In this document: piece by piece, positions 19,201 to 26,849 of the stretch
Numbering within the stretch: position 1 is the stretch's first letter
Layout: each line of letters opens with the position of its first letter
Assembly: GCA_039811185.1 (NCBI GenBank)
Contig: JBDHYF010000001.1
Coordinates: 124,001 to 188,000, forward strand
Origin: JAEZDR01 sp039811185
GTDB lineage: Bacteria > Bacteroidota > Bacteroidia > Chitinophagales > Chitinophagaceae
Length of the DNA stretch: 64,000 nt
Reading direction: 5' to 3'
The notes under the pieces: generated by a model
The model's input: only the letters and a program-made list of their open reading frames with translations
What the model was told of the DNA's origin: nothing
Databases searched by the model: none
Translations under genes and position numbers: made by a program

Positions 19201-19641
19201 GTTTAAATCTACCCAATAACCCATTTTTTCTGTCAGCTCATCCCATTTGTCTTTATAACGCAAAACCGCCTCGCGGCATTTGCGGTTGTAGGCTTCTACC
19301 GTAATTTTTTTGCCGATGTCTTCTTTGGTAATTCCCAGTTCTTTTTCCACACCCAGTTCTACCGGAAGGCCGTGCGTATCCCATCCGCCTTTTCGCTTTA
19401 CCTCAAAACCTTTCATCGTTTTATAGCGGCAAACAAGGTCTTTCAGCGTTCGGCTGATTACATGGTGAATACCGGGCAATCCGTTTGCGCTTGGCGGGCC
19501 TTCATAAAAAACAAACGACGGCTTCCCTTCTCGGTCGGCAACGCTTTTTTCAAACGTCTTTTCTTCCTTCCACTTACTTAAAAGATCCTTCTCGATAGCC
19601 GGAAGATTCAGCGCATTAAATTCTGTATACTTGAGCGACAT
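16249..19641 (-). CDS. ileS: Isoleucyl-tRNA synthetase, type 2 (IleRS2) with GxHH signature
   Basis: Charges tRNA-Ile with isoleucine in the cytoplasm. I place the start at the ATG of MSLKYTEFN (1130 residues): the frame stays open 37 codons further upstream, but that stretch is unlike the family. The class I signature HxGH is replaced by GIHH at residues 57-60 (PGIHH after PPSANGL). The second signature is KMSKR at 678-682. The CP1 editing domain is present (GTGIVHTAPAFGADD). There is no C-terminal zinc-finger of the type 1 enzymes, and the long C-terminal region fits the eukaryote-like type 2 enzymes, which tolerate mupirocin. It is the first gene of an operon with the DksA-like gene. tRNA-Ser(GGA) lies upstream. 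Confidence 0.95.
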   Translation of the reverse strand: MSLKYTEFNALNLPAIEKDLLSKWKEEKTFEKSVADREGKPSFVFYEGPPSANGLPGIHHVISRTLKDLVCRYKTMKGFEVKRKGGWDTHGLPVELGVEKELGITKEDIGKKITVEAYNRKCREAVLRYKDKWDELTEKMGYWVDLNDPYITFTNEYIESLWWLLKQLHTKNFLYQSVSIQPYSPAAGTGLSSHELNQPGCYKMVKDTSCVAMFKAVRNTESHQLFEAIEEQKAGGDLFFLAWTTTPWTLPSNLALTVGEKIEYVVIHTVNPYTLQEVNVVLAKNLVSKYFKAEQENGDLPAFLSAKKADGKTETLPWKIVYETSGANLAGCRYEQLLPFEANSPAQISSLNEGTNVDPFKIITGDFVTTEDGTGIVHTAPAFGADDYRVGKKHNTGILVMVDREGKFVEGMGEFSGRYVKDYKSEADYKDVNVDIAVKLKKENRAFKVEKYEHNYPHCWRTDKPVLYYPLDAWFIRTTACRERMVELNRTINWKPKSTGEGRFGNWLENMVDWNLSRSRYWGTPLPVWKTEDGAEVVCIGSLQELTDAFLKAKEAGYNKESQLQVLNGKLDVDLHKPFVDDIVLLSPSGKPMARVPDLIDVWFDSGAMPYAQLHYPFENKALIEERKAFPADFIAEGVDQTRGWFYTLHAIAVMLFDSVAYKNVVSNGLVLDKNGNKMSKRLGNVVNPFDTIEQYGADATRWYLITNASPWDNLKFDIEGIKEVQRKFFGTLYNTYQFFALYANVDGFTFKEESIPLQERPELDRWIISELNSLVVKVTDALDDFEPTVAGRAVEEFVDEILSNWYVRLGRRRFWKGEYQKDKISAYQTLYECLITLCKLIAPVSPFFSDAIFRNLNRVTGREIGTSVHLTDFPEADLAAIDVDLEERMELAKDISSLILSLRKKNNIKVRQPLQKVMIPVLDPVMERQISSVADIIKSEVNIKELIYLTQTEGIIRKKVKPNFQLLGKKLGAKMKAVSKALSELGDSEIASFERNERYTLTIEGEEVSLLLDEVEIMADDIAGWSVASRGKITVALDIRLNPALVQEGVAREFVNRIQNIRKESDFDVTDRIFVTIDAGDDIKNSLNQFKNYICAEILADHLDFGAPLNPVEIEVNEMRIKVSVIKKG

Positions 19642-19805
19642 AATTGATTTCCTCTGCTTAAAAATGGCTGCAAAATTAGGAAAAGACGAGGGATTATTTA
19701 TGAGGTCGGCTTCATCCGGGCATCCCTGCCTCTTCCGCGTCGCACACTGCAACGCTTAACTATCAATGAAACGATAATGTCCTTAAAACAATTTGCGGAT
19801 AAAAA

Positions 19806-19829
19806 AATGCTGCCTGAAAAAGCAGCATT
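19806..19829 (-). terminator. Terminator of tRNA-Ser
   Basis: AATGCTGC (19806-19813) pairs with GCAGCATT (19822-19829). On the minus strand the stem is followed by a run of T, a few bases past the CCA end of tRNA-Ser. Confidence 0.85.
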
Positions 19830-19834
19830 GCATT

Positions 19835-19925
19835 TGGCGGAGACTGAGGGATTCGAACCCTCGATACCCTTTAGAGGTATACACACTTTCCAGGCGTGCT
19901 CCTTCAACCACTCGGACAAGTCTCC
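19835..19925 (-). tRNA. tRNA-Ser (anticodon GGA)
   Basis: Class II tRNA with a long variable arm. The acceptor stem is GGAGACT/AGTCTCC, with discriminator G and encoded CCA. The anticodon stem CACGC/GTGTG holds the loop CTGGAAA, giving anticodon GGA (reads UCC and UCU). The variable arm TATACC-TCTAAA-GGGTATC is typical of serine tRNAs. The T arm contains GGTTCGAATCC. Confidence 0.96.
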
Positions 19926-19954
19926 AAAAAGTCGGCAAAAATAACGGAATAACA

Positions 19955-20722
19955 CTAACTCCCGAAAATAATTCGGGCGTTTCGGGTGGTGATGCGTGCA
20001 ACATCTTCCAGCGAAAGTGCGGCTGCTTCCGCAACTTTGGCTGCTATTATGGGAATGTAGGCGCTTTCATTTCGTTTTCCGCGGTGTGGGCTCGGCGTTA
20101 AATAAGGCGCGTCCGTTTCAAGCACAACATGTTCTATTCCGATGGCGCGGATCACTTCGTCCAGCCCGGCTTTCTTATAGGTAACCACGCCGCCAATGCC
20201 GAGGTAAAATCCCATATCGGTTATGGCCGTTGCCTCCTCTGCGCTTCCGCCAAAGCAATGAAAAATGCCTTTCAGCCCTTTGTGTGCAAACGGCTTAACG
20301 GCTGCAATCGTGTCCGGCATTGCATTGCGGGAATGAATAACAATCGGCAGCCTGTAATCGAGTGCTAACTGCATCTGATGCTCGAAGGCGGTAAGCTGTA
20401 ATGCAGCCGTAGAGGCGTCCCAATAAAAATCGAGACCGATTTCGCCTACGGCGGCAAACTTTCTTTTAGCGAGCCAGCTTTTTACTTCGCCCAGTTCAAA
20501 GTCGAGCGTTTCAGCTTTTACGGAGCAAGGGTGCAAACCCGTCATCAGCCGACAAAACTTTGGAAACTTTTTTTCAAGCGCTATCATATTGTTCATCTCG
20601 CTGCTGTCGATAGCGGGAAGGTAAAAACGACTAACGCCTTTATCAAGCGCCCTTTGAAAAACGCTTGTGATATCGGTCTTAAAGTCTTCAAGGTAGAGAT
20701 GGCAATGTGTATCTATAAACAT
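19955..20722 (-). CDS. TatD family metal-dependent DNase
   Basis: 255 residues, the normal length for TatD/YcfH hydrolases of the amidohydrolase (TIM barrel) superfamily, which are 3'-5' exonucleases or deoxyribonucleases needing divalent metal. Visible ligands are the N-terminal DTHCH (His6, His8), Glu in GEIGLD near 93-98, His in IVIHSR, His in FHCFGG and Asp in ETDAPYL. It stands between tRNA-Ser and a 143-bp gap and appears to be a single-gene unit on the minus strand. The exact biological substrate of this subfamily is uncertain. Confidence 0.92.
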   Translation of the reverse strand: MFIDTHCHLYLEDFKTDITSVFQRALDKGVSRFYLPAIDSSEMNNMIALEKKFPKFCRLMTGLHPCSVKAETLDFELGEVKSWLAKRKFAAVGEIGLDFYWDASTAALQLTAFEHQMQLALDYRLPIVIHSRNAMPDTIAAVKPFAHKGLKGIFHCFGGSAEEATAITDMGFYLGIGGVVTYKKAGLDEVIRAIGIEHVVLETDAPYLTPSPHRGKRNESAYIPIIAAKVAEAAALSLEDVARITTRNARIIFGS

Positions 20723-20815
20723 AATTGCAATTCAGAAAAAATTGATTGCGGATTTTTAAAGTACCAACAGGTAAAATTTGACGACCAAATTAATTTTCTG
20801 TTTCGAAATTAACCT

Positions 20816-20884
20816 TAATTTTGGCACCAGTTTTCATAGGGTACGGATTAAAGCGGGCTAAGGTTTCAACCTTGGCCCTTTTTG
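20816..20884 (+). ncRNA. Candidate short RNA: -7 element followed by a terminator hairpin
   Basis: The plus strand carries TAATTTTG (TAnnTTTG type) at 20816-20823. About 30 bases on is a hairpin, GGGCTAAGG/CCTTGGCCC (20855-20863 with 20870-20878), followed by TTTTTGTTT. A transcript from about 20830 to 20884 would be about 55 nt. In plus-strand RNA the stem is complete with a U.G pair; on the minus strand the same position is a C.A mismatch and there is no T run. The hairpin covers the last codons of the convergent deacetylase gene. No plus-strand ORF precedes it. No good -33 element is seen. Confidence 0.35.
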
Positions 20885-21504
20885 TTTGCTTCAATTGCTT
20901 TAAACGCATAGCCCATTTCTGAAAAGTGCTTCAATATTTTTGGAAAGGTTTCTTTCACTAACGGCCATGCCTTTTTGCTGTCGTGAAAAACAATGATTGA
21001 TCCGGGCCGCACATTCTTCACAACATTATCATAGCACTTTTCAGCCGAAATAGAAGTATCAAAATCGGCGCTTAAAACATCCCACATAATAACGCTGAAT
21101 CCCAGTTCTTCACGGAGCGCTTTGGAAATAAAGCGCGTCAGCTTTCCGTATGGCGGACGAAACAGGCGCGAATCGATATATTTTCCGGCATCAACAATAT
21201 CGTCTATATATGCTTTGTTTGTTGTTTTCCAGCAGTTTTTATGGCTGAAGGTATGATTGCCCACCGAATGTCCATCATCAATAATCTTTCTGTACAACCC
21301 GGGGTAATCGCGCACATTCTTTCCCAAGCAAAAAAAAGTTGCTCTTGCCTGATACTCCCGAAGGCAGGTCAGGATAAATTCGGTACTGTCCGGGCAAGGG
21401 CCGTCATCGAAAGTGATATAAATTATTTTCTCTTTTTCACGAATGCGCCAGGTAACATGCGGAAATATCCATTTAAAAAATTGTGGGGTTTTTATAAGAT
21501 ACAT
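20866..21504 (-). CDS. Polysaccharide deacetylase (NodB homology domain, CE4)
   Basis: 212 residues, nearly all NodB domain. The CE4 motifs are in order: TFDDGP (31-36, catalytic and metal Asp), HTFSH (84-88, two metal His), RPPYG (116-120), MWDVLSADFD in the middle of the C-terminal half, and IVFHDS near the end. CE4 enzymes remove acetyl groups from N-acetylglucosamine polymers such as peptidoglycan or exopolysaccharide. No clear signal peptide is seen, so either the substrate is a cytoplasmic intermediate or export is unusual; many small Bacteroidota members look like this. The 3' end overlaps a plus-strand hairpin. An ARPP-1 family gene lies 12 bases upstream on the same strand and may be co-transcribed. 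Confidence 0.93.
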   Translation of the reverse strand: MYLIKTPQFFKWIFPHVTWRIREKEKIIYITFDDGPCPDSTEFILTCLREYQARATFFCLGKNVRDYPGLYRKIIDDGHSVGNHTFSHKNCWKTTNKAYIDDIVDAGKYIDSRLFRPPYGKLTRFISKALREELGFSVIMWDVLSADFDTSISAEKCYDNVVKNVRPGSIIVFHDSKKAWPLVKETFPKILKHFSEMGYAFKAIEANKKGQG

Positions 21505-21516
21505 CGTGCAAAAATA

Positions 21517-22491
21517 CTAATCTCCATATAGAACAATATGAAATATGCGACCGTTGTAACGGTAAGCGGCTCCTTTTTCCGCTATGTACTGAGCGCTTAT
21601 TTTCTCCGATGAATAAAACGGCGTCATAAAAGCTTTAACGGCTTCTTTATTATAAGCTTTCATTTCTGTGATTTGCGAACCAACAGGCAGGTATTTTTTA
21701 ACCAGCTCCGGAAACCGAATATCGGTGATATTGCCTGCCGCAAAAACTTCACATGCAATCACCTTTTCTCCGGCGCTGATCACAAACCCCGCGAAATGCG
21801 GCAAACGCTTGCGCTTCTCTTCTATAAAAAAGCGGAAGCAGGTGGAATCGTTCGGGGAAAGTACTTCGCCCGAAAGTGCGGCAGCGTAGGCTGAAGTTTC
21901 GCTTACAACCTTATGTTTCAGCAATTGCCAATCTATTGCTTTCCAGATGTCGTGTTGTTTCTTTCCGCGGTGAATCAGCTTTTTTATCTCATATCCGGCT
22001 TCGCCAGCATAATAAAACCGCTTTTCGCGCCGGTCCCAGCGGCCTTTTTCTGCACAAAAAACATTCAGGAAAAATATTTCGCGGCCCGGAGGTACAATCA
22101 CGGTTTCTGCGCTGAGCCGGTCTTGCTTTCCGCCGGTTATCAACTCGCCGGCATTGATTAAAACATAACTGCTGCTATAGTTTTTTATTTCGAGTAAGGC
22201 CACGTCAGAACCTGCATCTGCCTTCACTTCTCCCACTGAAATCTTTCTCTGAACCATGGCTTGTTGCCAGCTTAGCAGTGGCAAATCTTTCTGTGCTTCC
22301 CCCCTTTCCGAAACAAACCGTATGGGTGTTAAGTGCAAGTTTCCGCAGCTCATTACTGAGTCGTACTCAACCCGGGTTAGCGGAAACCCCTGCTGCGCAA
22401 CAGCCTCCGAAGAAAACGAGCACGCAACCAAAAGCAATAAAATAAAAACGGCATTCGTATGCCTGCGGCCGCGGTTTTTATAGCCACGCAT
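21517..22491 (-). CDS. ARPP-1 (DUF6569) family protein with signal peptide
   Basis: Conserved protein of the ARPP-1 (DUF6569) family, of unknown biochemical function. The family core is visible as LLEIKNYSSSYVLINAGELITGG, the phrase VIVPPGREIFFLNVFC and EKGRW in the central third. I choose the ATG at 22491, which overlaps the rarA stop as TGATG and suits coupled translation; an ATG eight codons upstream is also possible. From the chosen start the protein is 324 residues with a basic n-region, a hydrophobic stretch (about 13-26) and AVAQ as a likely signal peptidase site, so it is probably periplasmic or exported. It lies between rarA and the deacetylase on the same strand. Confidence 0.72.
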   Translation of the reverse strand: MRGYKNRGRRHTNAVFILLLLVACSFSSEAVAQQGFPLTRVEYDSVMSCGNLHLTPIRFVSERGEAQKDLPLLSWQQAMVQRKISVGEVKADAGSDVALLEIKNYSSSYVLINAGELITGGKQDRLSAETVIVPPGREIFFLNVFCAEKGRWDRREKRFYYAGEAGYEIKKLIHRGKKQHDIWKAIDWQLLKHKVVSETSAYAAALSGEVLSPNDSTCFRFFIEEKRKRLPHFAGFVISAGEKVIACEVFAAGNITDIRFPELVKKYLPVGSQITEMKAYNKEAVKAFMTPFYSSEKISAQYIAEKGAAYRYNGRIFHIVLYGD

Positions 22492-23756
22492 CAGTAGCCG
22501 TATTTTCCCTTCCATCTTTCCTTCAAAAATTTCCTTATTTCTTCTTCGCGGGCATTCACTTGTGGTGTATAGAAAGCGGTGCCTGCAATCTTTTCCGGCA
22601 AATATTCCTGCATAATAAAGTTTTGGTGGCCTTTATGCGAGTACTGATAATTCTTTCCATAATCGAGGCTCTTCATAAGGCCGGTGGGTGCATTGCGCAA
22701 ATGAAGCGGAACCGGCAGATCGCCCTGCTGCTTTACCGAAGCGATGGCCCGCTCAATAGCTTCATAAGACGCATTGCTTTTAACCGATGTAGCAAGGAAA
22801 ATGGCGCACTGGCTTAAAATAATCCGCGATTCGGGATAGCCGATTTTGTTCACCGCATCAAAGGTGGTATTCGCGAGCAACAAAGCGTTTGGGTTGGCAT
22901 TGCCGATGTCTTCGCTGGCGAAAATTACCATCCGTCGTGCAATAAATTTTACGTCTTCGCCGCCTTCGAGCATGCGGGCCAGCCAGTAAACAGCGCCGTT
23001 TGGATCGCTGCCGCGCATGCTTTTTATAAATGCTGAAATGATGTCATAATGCTGTTCGCCCGTTTTATCGTACAATACCACGCGCTGCTGCGCAATGCGC
23101 ATAACAGCTTCGTCGGTGATGGTAATTTCGTTTCCGGTTAAATCATTCAACACAATTTCGAAAAGATTCAGCAGCTTTCGTGCATCGCCGCCGCTGAGGC
23201 GAAGAAGCGCTTCCGTCTCTTGTAAACTGATCCTTTTCTTTTGCAGTTCGCTGTCGGTTTGGATGGCGTTTTCCAGCACCTGCATCAAATCATCGGCGGT
23301 AAGCGCTTTCAGTACAAAAACCTGGCAGCGGCTAAGCAGGGCGGCATTCACTTCGAAAGATGGGTTTTCTGTGGTTGCACCGATTAGTGTAATCAGCCCT
23401 TTCTCAACCGCAGCAAGCAGGGCATCCTGCTGCGACTTATTAAACCGGTGAATTTCATCAATAAACAACACGCAGCCGTTCAGTTGCTTTGCCTTGTCAA
23501 TTACCTCTCGAATCTCTTTCACGCCGCTGCTGATAGCACTTAACTGAAAGAATGGCTTCTGCATTTCGCCGGCAATAATATTGGCGAGCGTGGTTTTTCC
23601 AACACCCGGCGGGCCCCAAAAAATAAGCGAGGGCAGCGCGTTCTTTTCTACCGCTATTTGCAATACACTTCCTTTCCCGGTTAAATGGCTTTGTCCGGCA
23701 ACATCCTGGAGCCGCTGAGGCCGTACTCGTTCTGATAAAGGGGCGTTGGCTGTCAT
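22491..23756 (-). CDS. rarA: Replication-associated recombination protein A (AAA+ ATPase RarA/MgsA)
   Basis: 421-residue clamp-loader-like AAA+ ATPase that acts at stalled replication forks. The Walker A motif is GPPGVGKT (48-55); Walker B is CVLFIDEIHRF (about 95-105), followed by the sensor segment IGATTENPSFEVN. The C-terminal half holds the family-specific MgsA/tetramerisation region (GSDPNGAVYWLARMLEGGED, then ASEDIGNANP). Length and motif order match the bacterial family. The stop codon overlaps the start of the ARPP-1 gene. A terminator for the upstream gldJ separates the two, so rarA has its own start of transcription. Confidence 0.96.
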   Translation of the reverse strand: MTANAPLSERVRPQRLQDVAGQSHLTGKGSVLQIAVEKNALPSLIFWGPPGVGKTTLANIIAGEMQKPFFQLSAISSGVKEIREVIDKAKQLNGCVLFIDEIHRFNKSQQDALLAAVEKGLITLIGATTENPSFEVNAALLSRCQVFVLKALTADDLMQVLENAIQTDSELQKKRISLQETEALLRLSGGDARKLLNLFEIVLNDLTGNEITITDEAVMRIAQQRVVLYDKTGEQHYDIISAFIKSMRGSDPNGAVYWLARMLEGGEDVKFIARRMVIFASEDIGNANPNALLLANTTFDAVNKIGYPESRIILSQCAIFLATSVKSNASYEAIERAIASVKQQGDLPVPLHLRNAPTGLMKSLDYGKNYQYSHKGHQNFIMQEYLPEKIAGTAFYTPQVNAREEEIRKFLKERWKGKYGY

Positions 23757-23768
23757 TTGTAAAAAATA

Positions 23769-23797
23769 AAGCCACCTGAAATTACATCAGATGGCTT
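23769..23797 (-). terminator. Terminator of gldJ
   Basis: An 11-bp stem (23769-23779 with 23787-23797) is fully paired on the minus strand with one U.G and is followed by TATTTTTT. It lies between the gldJ stop and the rarA start. Confidence 0.8.
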
Positions 23798-23820
23798 GTT
23801 TTCAGGTATTTACCTTGTCC

Positions 23821-25356
23821 TTATCTTTTTGATCTTCTTGAAGGGAAAAAATTCGCACTTTTTCCTTTCTTGCCTTCACTGCTACCGTAATGCGTCATTG
23901 CGCAACGGAATCCAATGGTGCTGCTGCTCTGATCCTGCTGCAAAAATCTTCTGCTGCCGGGGCTAAGCCAGTAAGGCATATCGTTCCAGCTGCCACCTTT
24001 AATAACACGGCTTTTGTCGGAAATTAAAGTGGTGGTGCCGTATCCATAAAATACATTGCTCAGGCTATCACCATCCAAATAGTTGATAGCATACGATTGC
24101 TGATAGTTTCTTCTATTGGCAAGTACCGAATCCGACTCGCTCACGTATTTTATTCTACCTAAGCTATCTCTCAAATTACCTTGTCCGCCGCTCATATCCA
24201 CCTTCTGGAAAATGTTTCCGCGGAATGGGTTCAGGTCGTCCTGATCGAGATTAGTGGTTGGCCTGTAAACATCGGCAACCCATTCACTTACGTTGCCGCT
24301 CATATTGTACAAACCGAATCCGTTCGGATAGTAGGATTCAACAGGGCCGGGATAAGCGGCGCGGTCGTTCAGTCCGCCGGCAGTACCCATATAATCGCCA
24401 TTACCTCTTTTAAAGTTGGCGAGGAAAGCACCTTGCCATGCGCCTCTTTTGGTGGCTCTTAAGTTATCAAACCCATCATTCTTCCAGGCATAAATTCCTT
24501 TGTTGGCAACGAGTTCTTCCCCTCTTTTCTTTTCGCTTCTTCTTGGCTGCGGATTCTCTGTTATCTCACCTAAAGCAGCATATTCCCACTCGGCTTCGGT
24601 TGGAAGCCGGTAATCCGGCAGCAAAATACCATCTTCAAATTTTACAGTTGTTCTGGGGCGGCCTTGTGCATCCACCAATCCTTTCTTTTTAGGTTTTCCG
24701 GGCACGCCGGCATATTCGCCCATCAGATAACTTTTTGTGTTGAAGTTCTCTTGTCCGCCGCCGTTCATCTCTTGTTTAATAACATTTTGATTTTGGTAGC
24801 CGGATTTGATAAGCATATTCTCGTTTACGCGGTCGGTTCTCCAAATACAGAAATCGTGCGCCTGTTGCCAGGTAACGCCCACAACCGGGTAGTAGTTATA
24901 GGATGGGTGGCGGAAGTAATATTCCACATAAGGCTCGTTGTAACCAAGTTCACTTCTCCATACAAGGGTATCCGGTTTTGCACCTTCGAGCACTGCTTCG
25001 TATTGCGGATCGGAAAACACATTCTCCAACCAGTAAATATACTCCCGATAGTGTACGTTGGCAACTTCGGTTTTGTCGATAAAGAAGGAGTTTACCGTAA
25101 CCCGGCGCGGAATATTGTTCCAATCGCCCATAACATCTTCCTGTTTGGCGCCCATGGTAAATGTACCACCCTGCACGAAAACAAGACCCGGACCGGTTTT
25201 AATGTCTTTAGGTTTCACAACCGAAAAGCCGCCCATCTTTTTATCGTTGTATTTCCATCCGGTTGCGGTAGATACTCCACCCTTGTTTTTATTACAAGCC
25301 GAAAAAGCAGCCAGCGCAAGCGCCAGAACTGCATAGTTTTTAAGTCCTTTCAACAT
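23821..25356 (-). CDS. gldJ: Gliding motility / T9SS lipoprotein GldJ (SUMF1-like)
   Basis: 511-residue lipoprotein. The signal ends at A-C with Cys21 as the lipidation site. The body is a formylglycine-generating-enzyme-like (SUMF1) fold, with GGTFTMG near residue 65, DKTEVANVHYREYIYWL near 95-112, LPTEAEWEYAA in the middle, and SGNVSEW and IKGGSWND towards the end. The segment GWKYNDKK-GGF after the signal and DVMGDWNNIPRRV are GldJ-like, not GldK-like. GldJ sits in the periplasmic face of the outer membrane, stabilises GldK and is needed for gliding and type IX secretion. It is divergent from porV across a 308-bp gap. The catalytic role of the FGE fold is not conserved in this family. Confidence 0.88.
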   Translation of the reverse strand: MLKGLKNYAVLALALAAFSACNKNKGGVSTATGWKYNDKKMGGFSVVKPKDIKTGPGLVFVQGGTFTMGAKQEDVMGDWNNIPRRVTVNSFFIDKTEVANVHYREYIYWLENVFSDPQYEAVLEGAKPDTLVWRSELGYNEPYVEYYFRHPSYNYYPVVGVTWQQAHDFCIWRTDRVNENMLIKSGYQNQNVIKQEMNGGGQENFNTKSYLMGEYAGVPGKPKKKGLVDAQGRPRTTVKFEDGILLPDYRLPTEAEWEYAALGEITENPQPRRSEKKRGEELVANKGIYAWKNDGFDNLRATKRGAWQGAFLANFKRGNGDYMGTAGGLNDRAAYPGPVESYYPNGFGLYNMSGNVSEWVADVYRPTTNLDQDDLNPFRGNIFQKVDMSGGQGNLRDSLGRIKYVSESDSVLANRRNYQQSYAINYLDGDSLSNVFYGYGTTTLISDKSRVIKGGSWNDMPYWLSPGSRRFLQQDQSSSTIGFRCAMTHYGSSEGKKGKSANFFPSRRSKR

Positions 25357-25664
25357 TGGATACTTATAGGTTTTCTTATCAATTTTATCAAACGAAAAAA
25401 CAATTTCTTTATTGCCTCTTGCTTAAGGAGTGCGAATATAATTGTTTTTGAAAGATCAAGAATAGTAACTAATCTTCAAAAATGAAAGTTTTTTTTAAAA
25501 AAATCCGAATGTTAGAAAGAAATAAATAATATTTGCAAGCTACATTTATACAAACTACTTAGCGCCGGACAAAAAACCATAACCTATCGCCGTAAAACTC
25601 TACCCCAAACAATTATTATTAACAAAGTAGCTAACCACTTTATAAGCGGTTAAATTGATGTAAG
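25357..25664. other. Divergent gldJ/porV intergenic region
   Basis: 308 bp without a gene, AT-rich, and presumably carrying promoters for both flanking T9SS genes. TAATATTTG at 25527-25535 resembles TAnnTTTG with one extra base and could drive porV. A short imperfect hairpin (TAACC.CTT with AAG.GGTTA, 25632-25652) lies in the porV leader. I see no other motif I can support. Confidence 0.4.
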
Positions 25665-26819
25665 ATGAAAAAGAAGATTACGAATTGGATGGCCGGAATC
25701 ATGGCTTTAGCCGTAGCATCGCCTGCTTTTGGGCAGGAGCTGAATGTAACAACCACTGCGGTGCCGTTTTTAAGAATTTCGCCCGATGCAAGGGCCGGAG
25801 GTATGGGCGATATGGGTATTGCTTCTGCCCCCGATGCGAATGCGTCGTTCTGGAACCTGGCAAAAACGCCCTTCAATAAAACGAATACTGCCGTATCGCT
25901 TACTTACACACCCTGGTTAAAATCCATTGCAAAAGACGTTTTTCTTGCGAGCCTCGGCGGATATTATAAGTTAGATGATGAACAGGCCATTTCGTTGGGA
26001 ATACGCTATTTTAACCTGGGTAAAATACAGTTTACCGATTTCAGCGGACAAAGCTTTGGGGAAGGGAACCCGCGTGAGTTTTCTTTCGATGTGGGATACA
26101 GCAGAAAACTTTCGGCAAAGTTGGGAATGGGCGTAGCGCTCCGCTACATTAACTCCGACCTCACGAAAGGCGCCCCGAATGCGGGAAACAGCAAGGCGGG
26201 TACTGCTTTTTCCGGAGACGTATCATTGTTCCATACAAATGTAAACGATGCCGGACAAGGTCTTAACTGGGGAATTACGCTGAGCAATCTTGGGACTAAA
26301 ATTGGATATTCGAATGATGCCACAAAAAAAGAATATATCCCCGCAAATTTTGGAGCCGGCATTGCCTACACCAAGGTGTTCGACGAAGAAAATAAGTTAA
26401 CCTTCGGGCTGGATATGAATAAACTGTTGGTGCCCGCACCGCCGATGTACGATCCGAATAAAACCGCTCAGGAAAATCAGGACGCCATTGACGAATACAG
26501 AAGTTATGGCGTTTTCGAAAGCTGGTTTAAGTCGTTCGGCAGCAACGGAAACCTGTTTAAGACACTACAATTTTCTTTAGGAGCAGAATACTCTTACCTC
26601 GATCAGTTCTTTTTCCGTGCCGGATATTTTTACGAAGATGTATCGCAGGGAAATCGGAAATTTTTCACATTGGGCGCCGGGCTTACGTATAATGTTTTCG
26701 GCCTCAACTTTTCGTATCTTGTTCCTTCCGGATCGGGGATTACAAAAAACCCTTTATCGAATACTTTACGGTTTGGACTTGTGTTTAATTTGGATGATAT
26801 CAAATCGGGCGGCGAGTAA
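25665..26819 (+). CDS. porV: Type IX secretion system outer membrane protein PorV (LptO)
   Basis: 384-residue outer-membrane beta-barrel of the PorV family. PorV is a shuttle/receptor that binds the C-terminal domains of T9SS cargo and, with the PorU sortase, delivers them to the surface. It has a signal peptide of about 23 residues ending at AFG. The conserved start of the mature protein follows (VPFLRISPDARAGGMGDMGIA near 34-54), then NASFWNLAKTPF and strands ending in LRFGLVFNLDD. It is divergent from gldJ, as expected for linked T9SS genes, but porU is not adjacent. A strong hairpin follows directly and abuts the ispF start. Confidence 0.92.
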   Translation: MKKKITNWMAGIMALAVASPAFGQELNVTTTAVPFLRISPDARAGGMGDMGIASAPDANASFWNLAKTPFNKTNTAVSLTYTPWLKSIAKDVFLASLGGYYKLDDEQAISLGIRYFNLGKIQFTDFSGQSFGEGNPREFSFDVGYSRKLSAKLGMGVALRYINSDLTKGAPNAGNSKAGTAFSGDVSLFHTNVNDAGQGLNWGITLSNLGTKIGYSNDATKKEYIPANFGAGIAYTKVFDEENKLTFGLDMNKLLVPAPPMYDPNKTAQENQDAIDEYRSYGVFESWFKSFGSNGNLFKTLQFSLGAEYSYLDQFFFRAGYFYEDVSQGNRKFFTLGAGLTYNVFGLNFSYLVPSGSGITKNPLSNTLRFGLVFNLDDIKSGGE

Positions 26820-26849
26820 TTCATTACCGTTTCCGAAACAGATTTTAGT

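Noticed and set aside
16249..19752. Longer ileS reading frame starting 37 codons upstream
   Set aside because: The extra N-terminus is not like any isoleucyl-tRNA synthetase, and the ATG of MSLKYTEFN gives the expected start.
24664..25485. Plus-strand open frame of 273 codons over gldJ
   Set aside because: Antisense to the conserved SUMF1-like core of gldJ and running into its promoter region; no recognisable domain.
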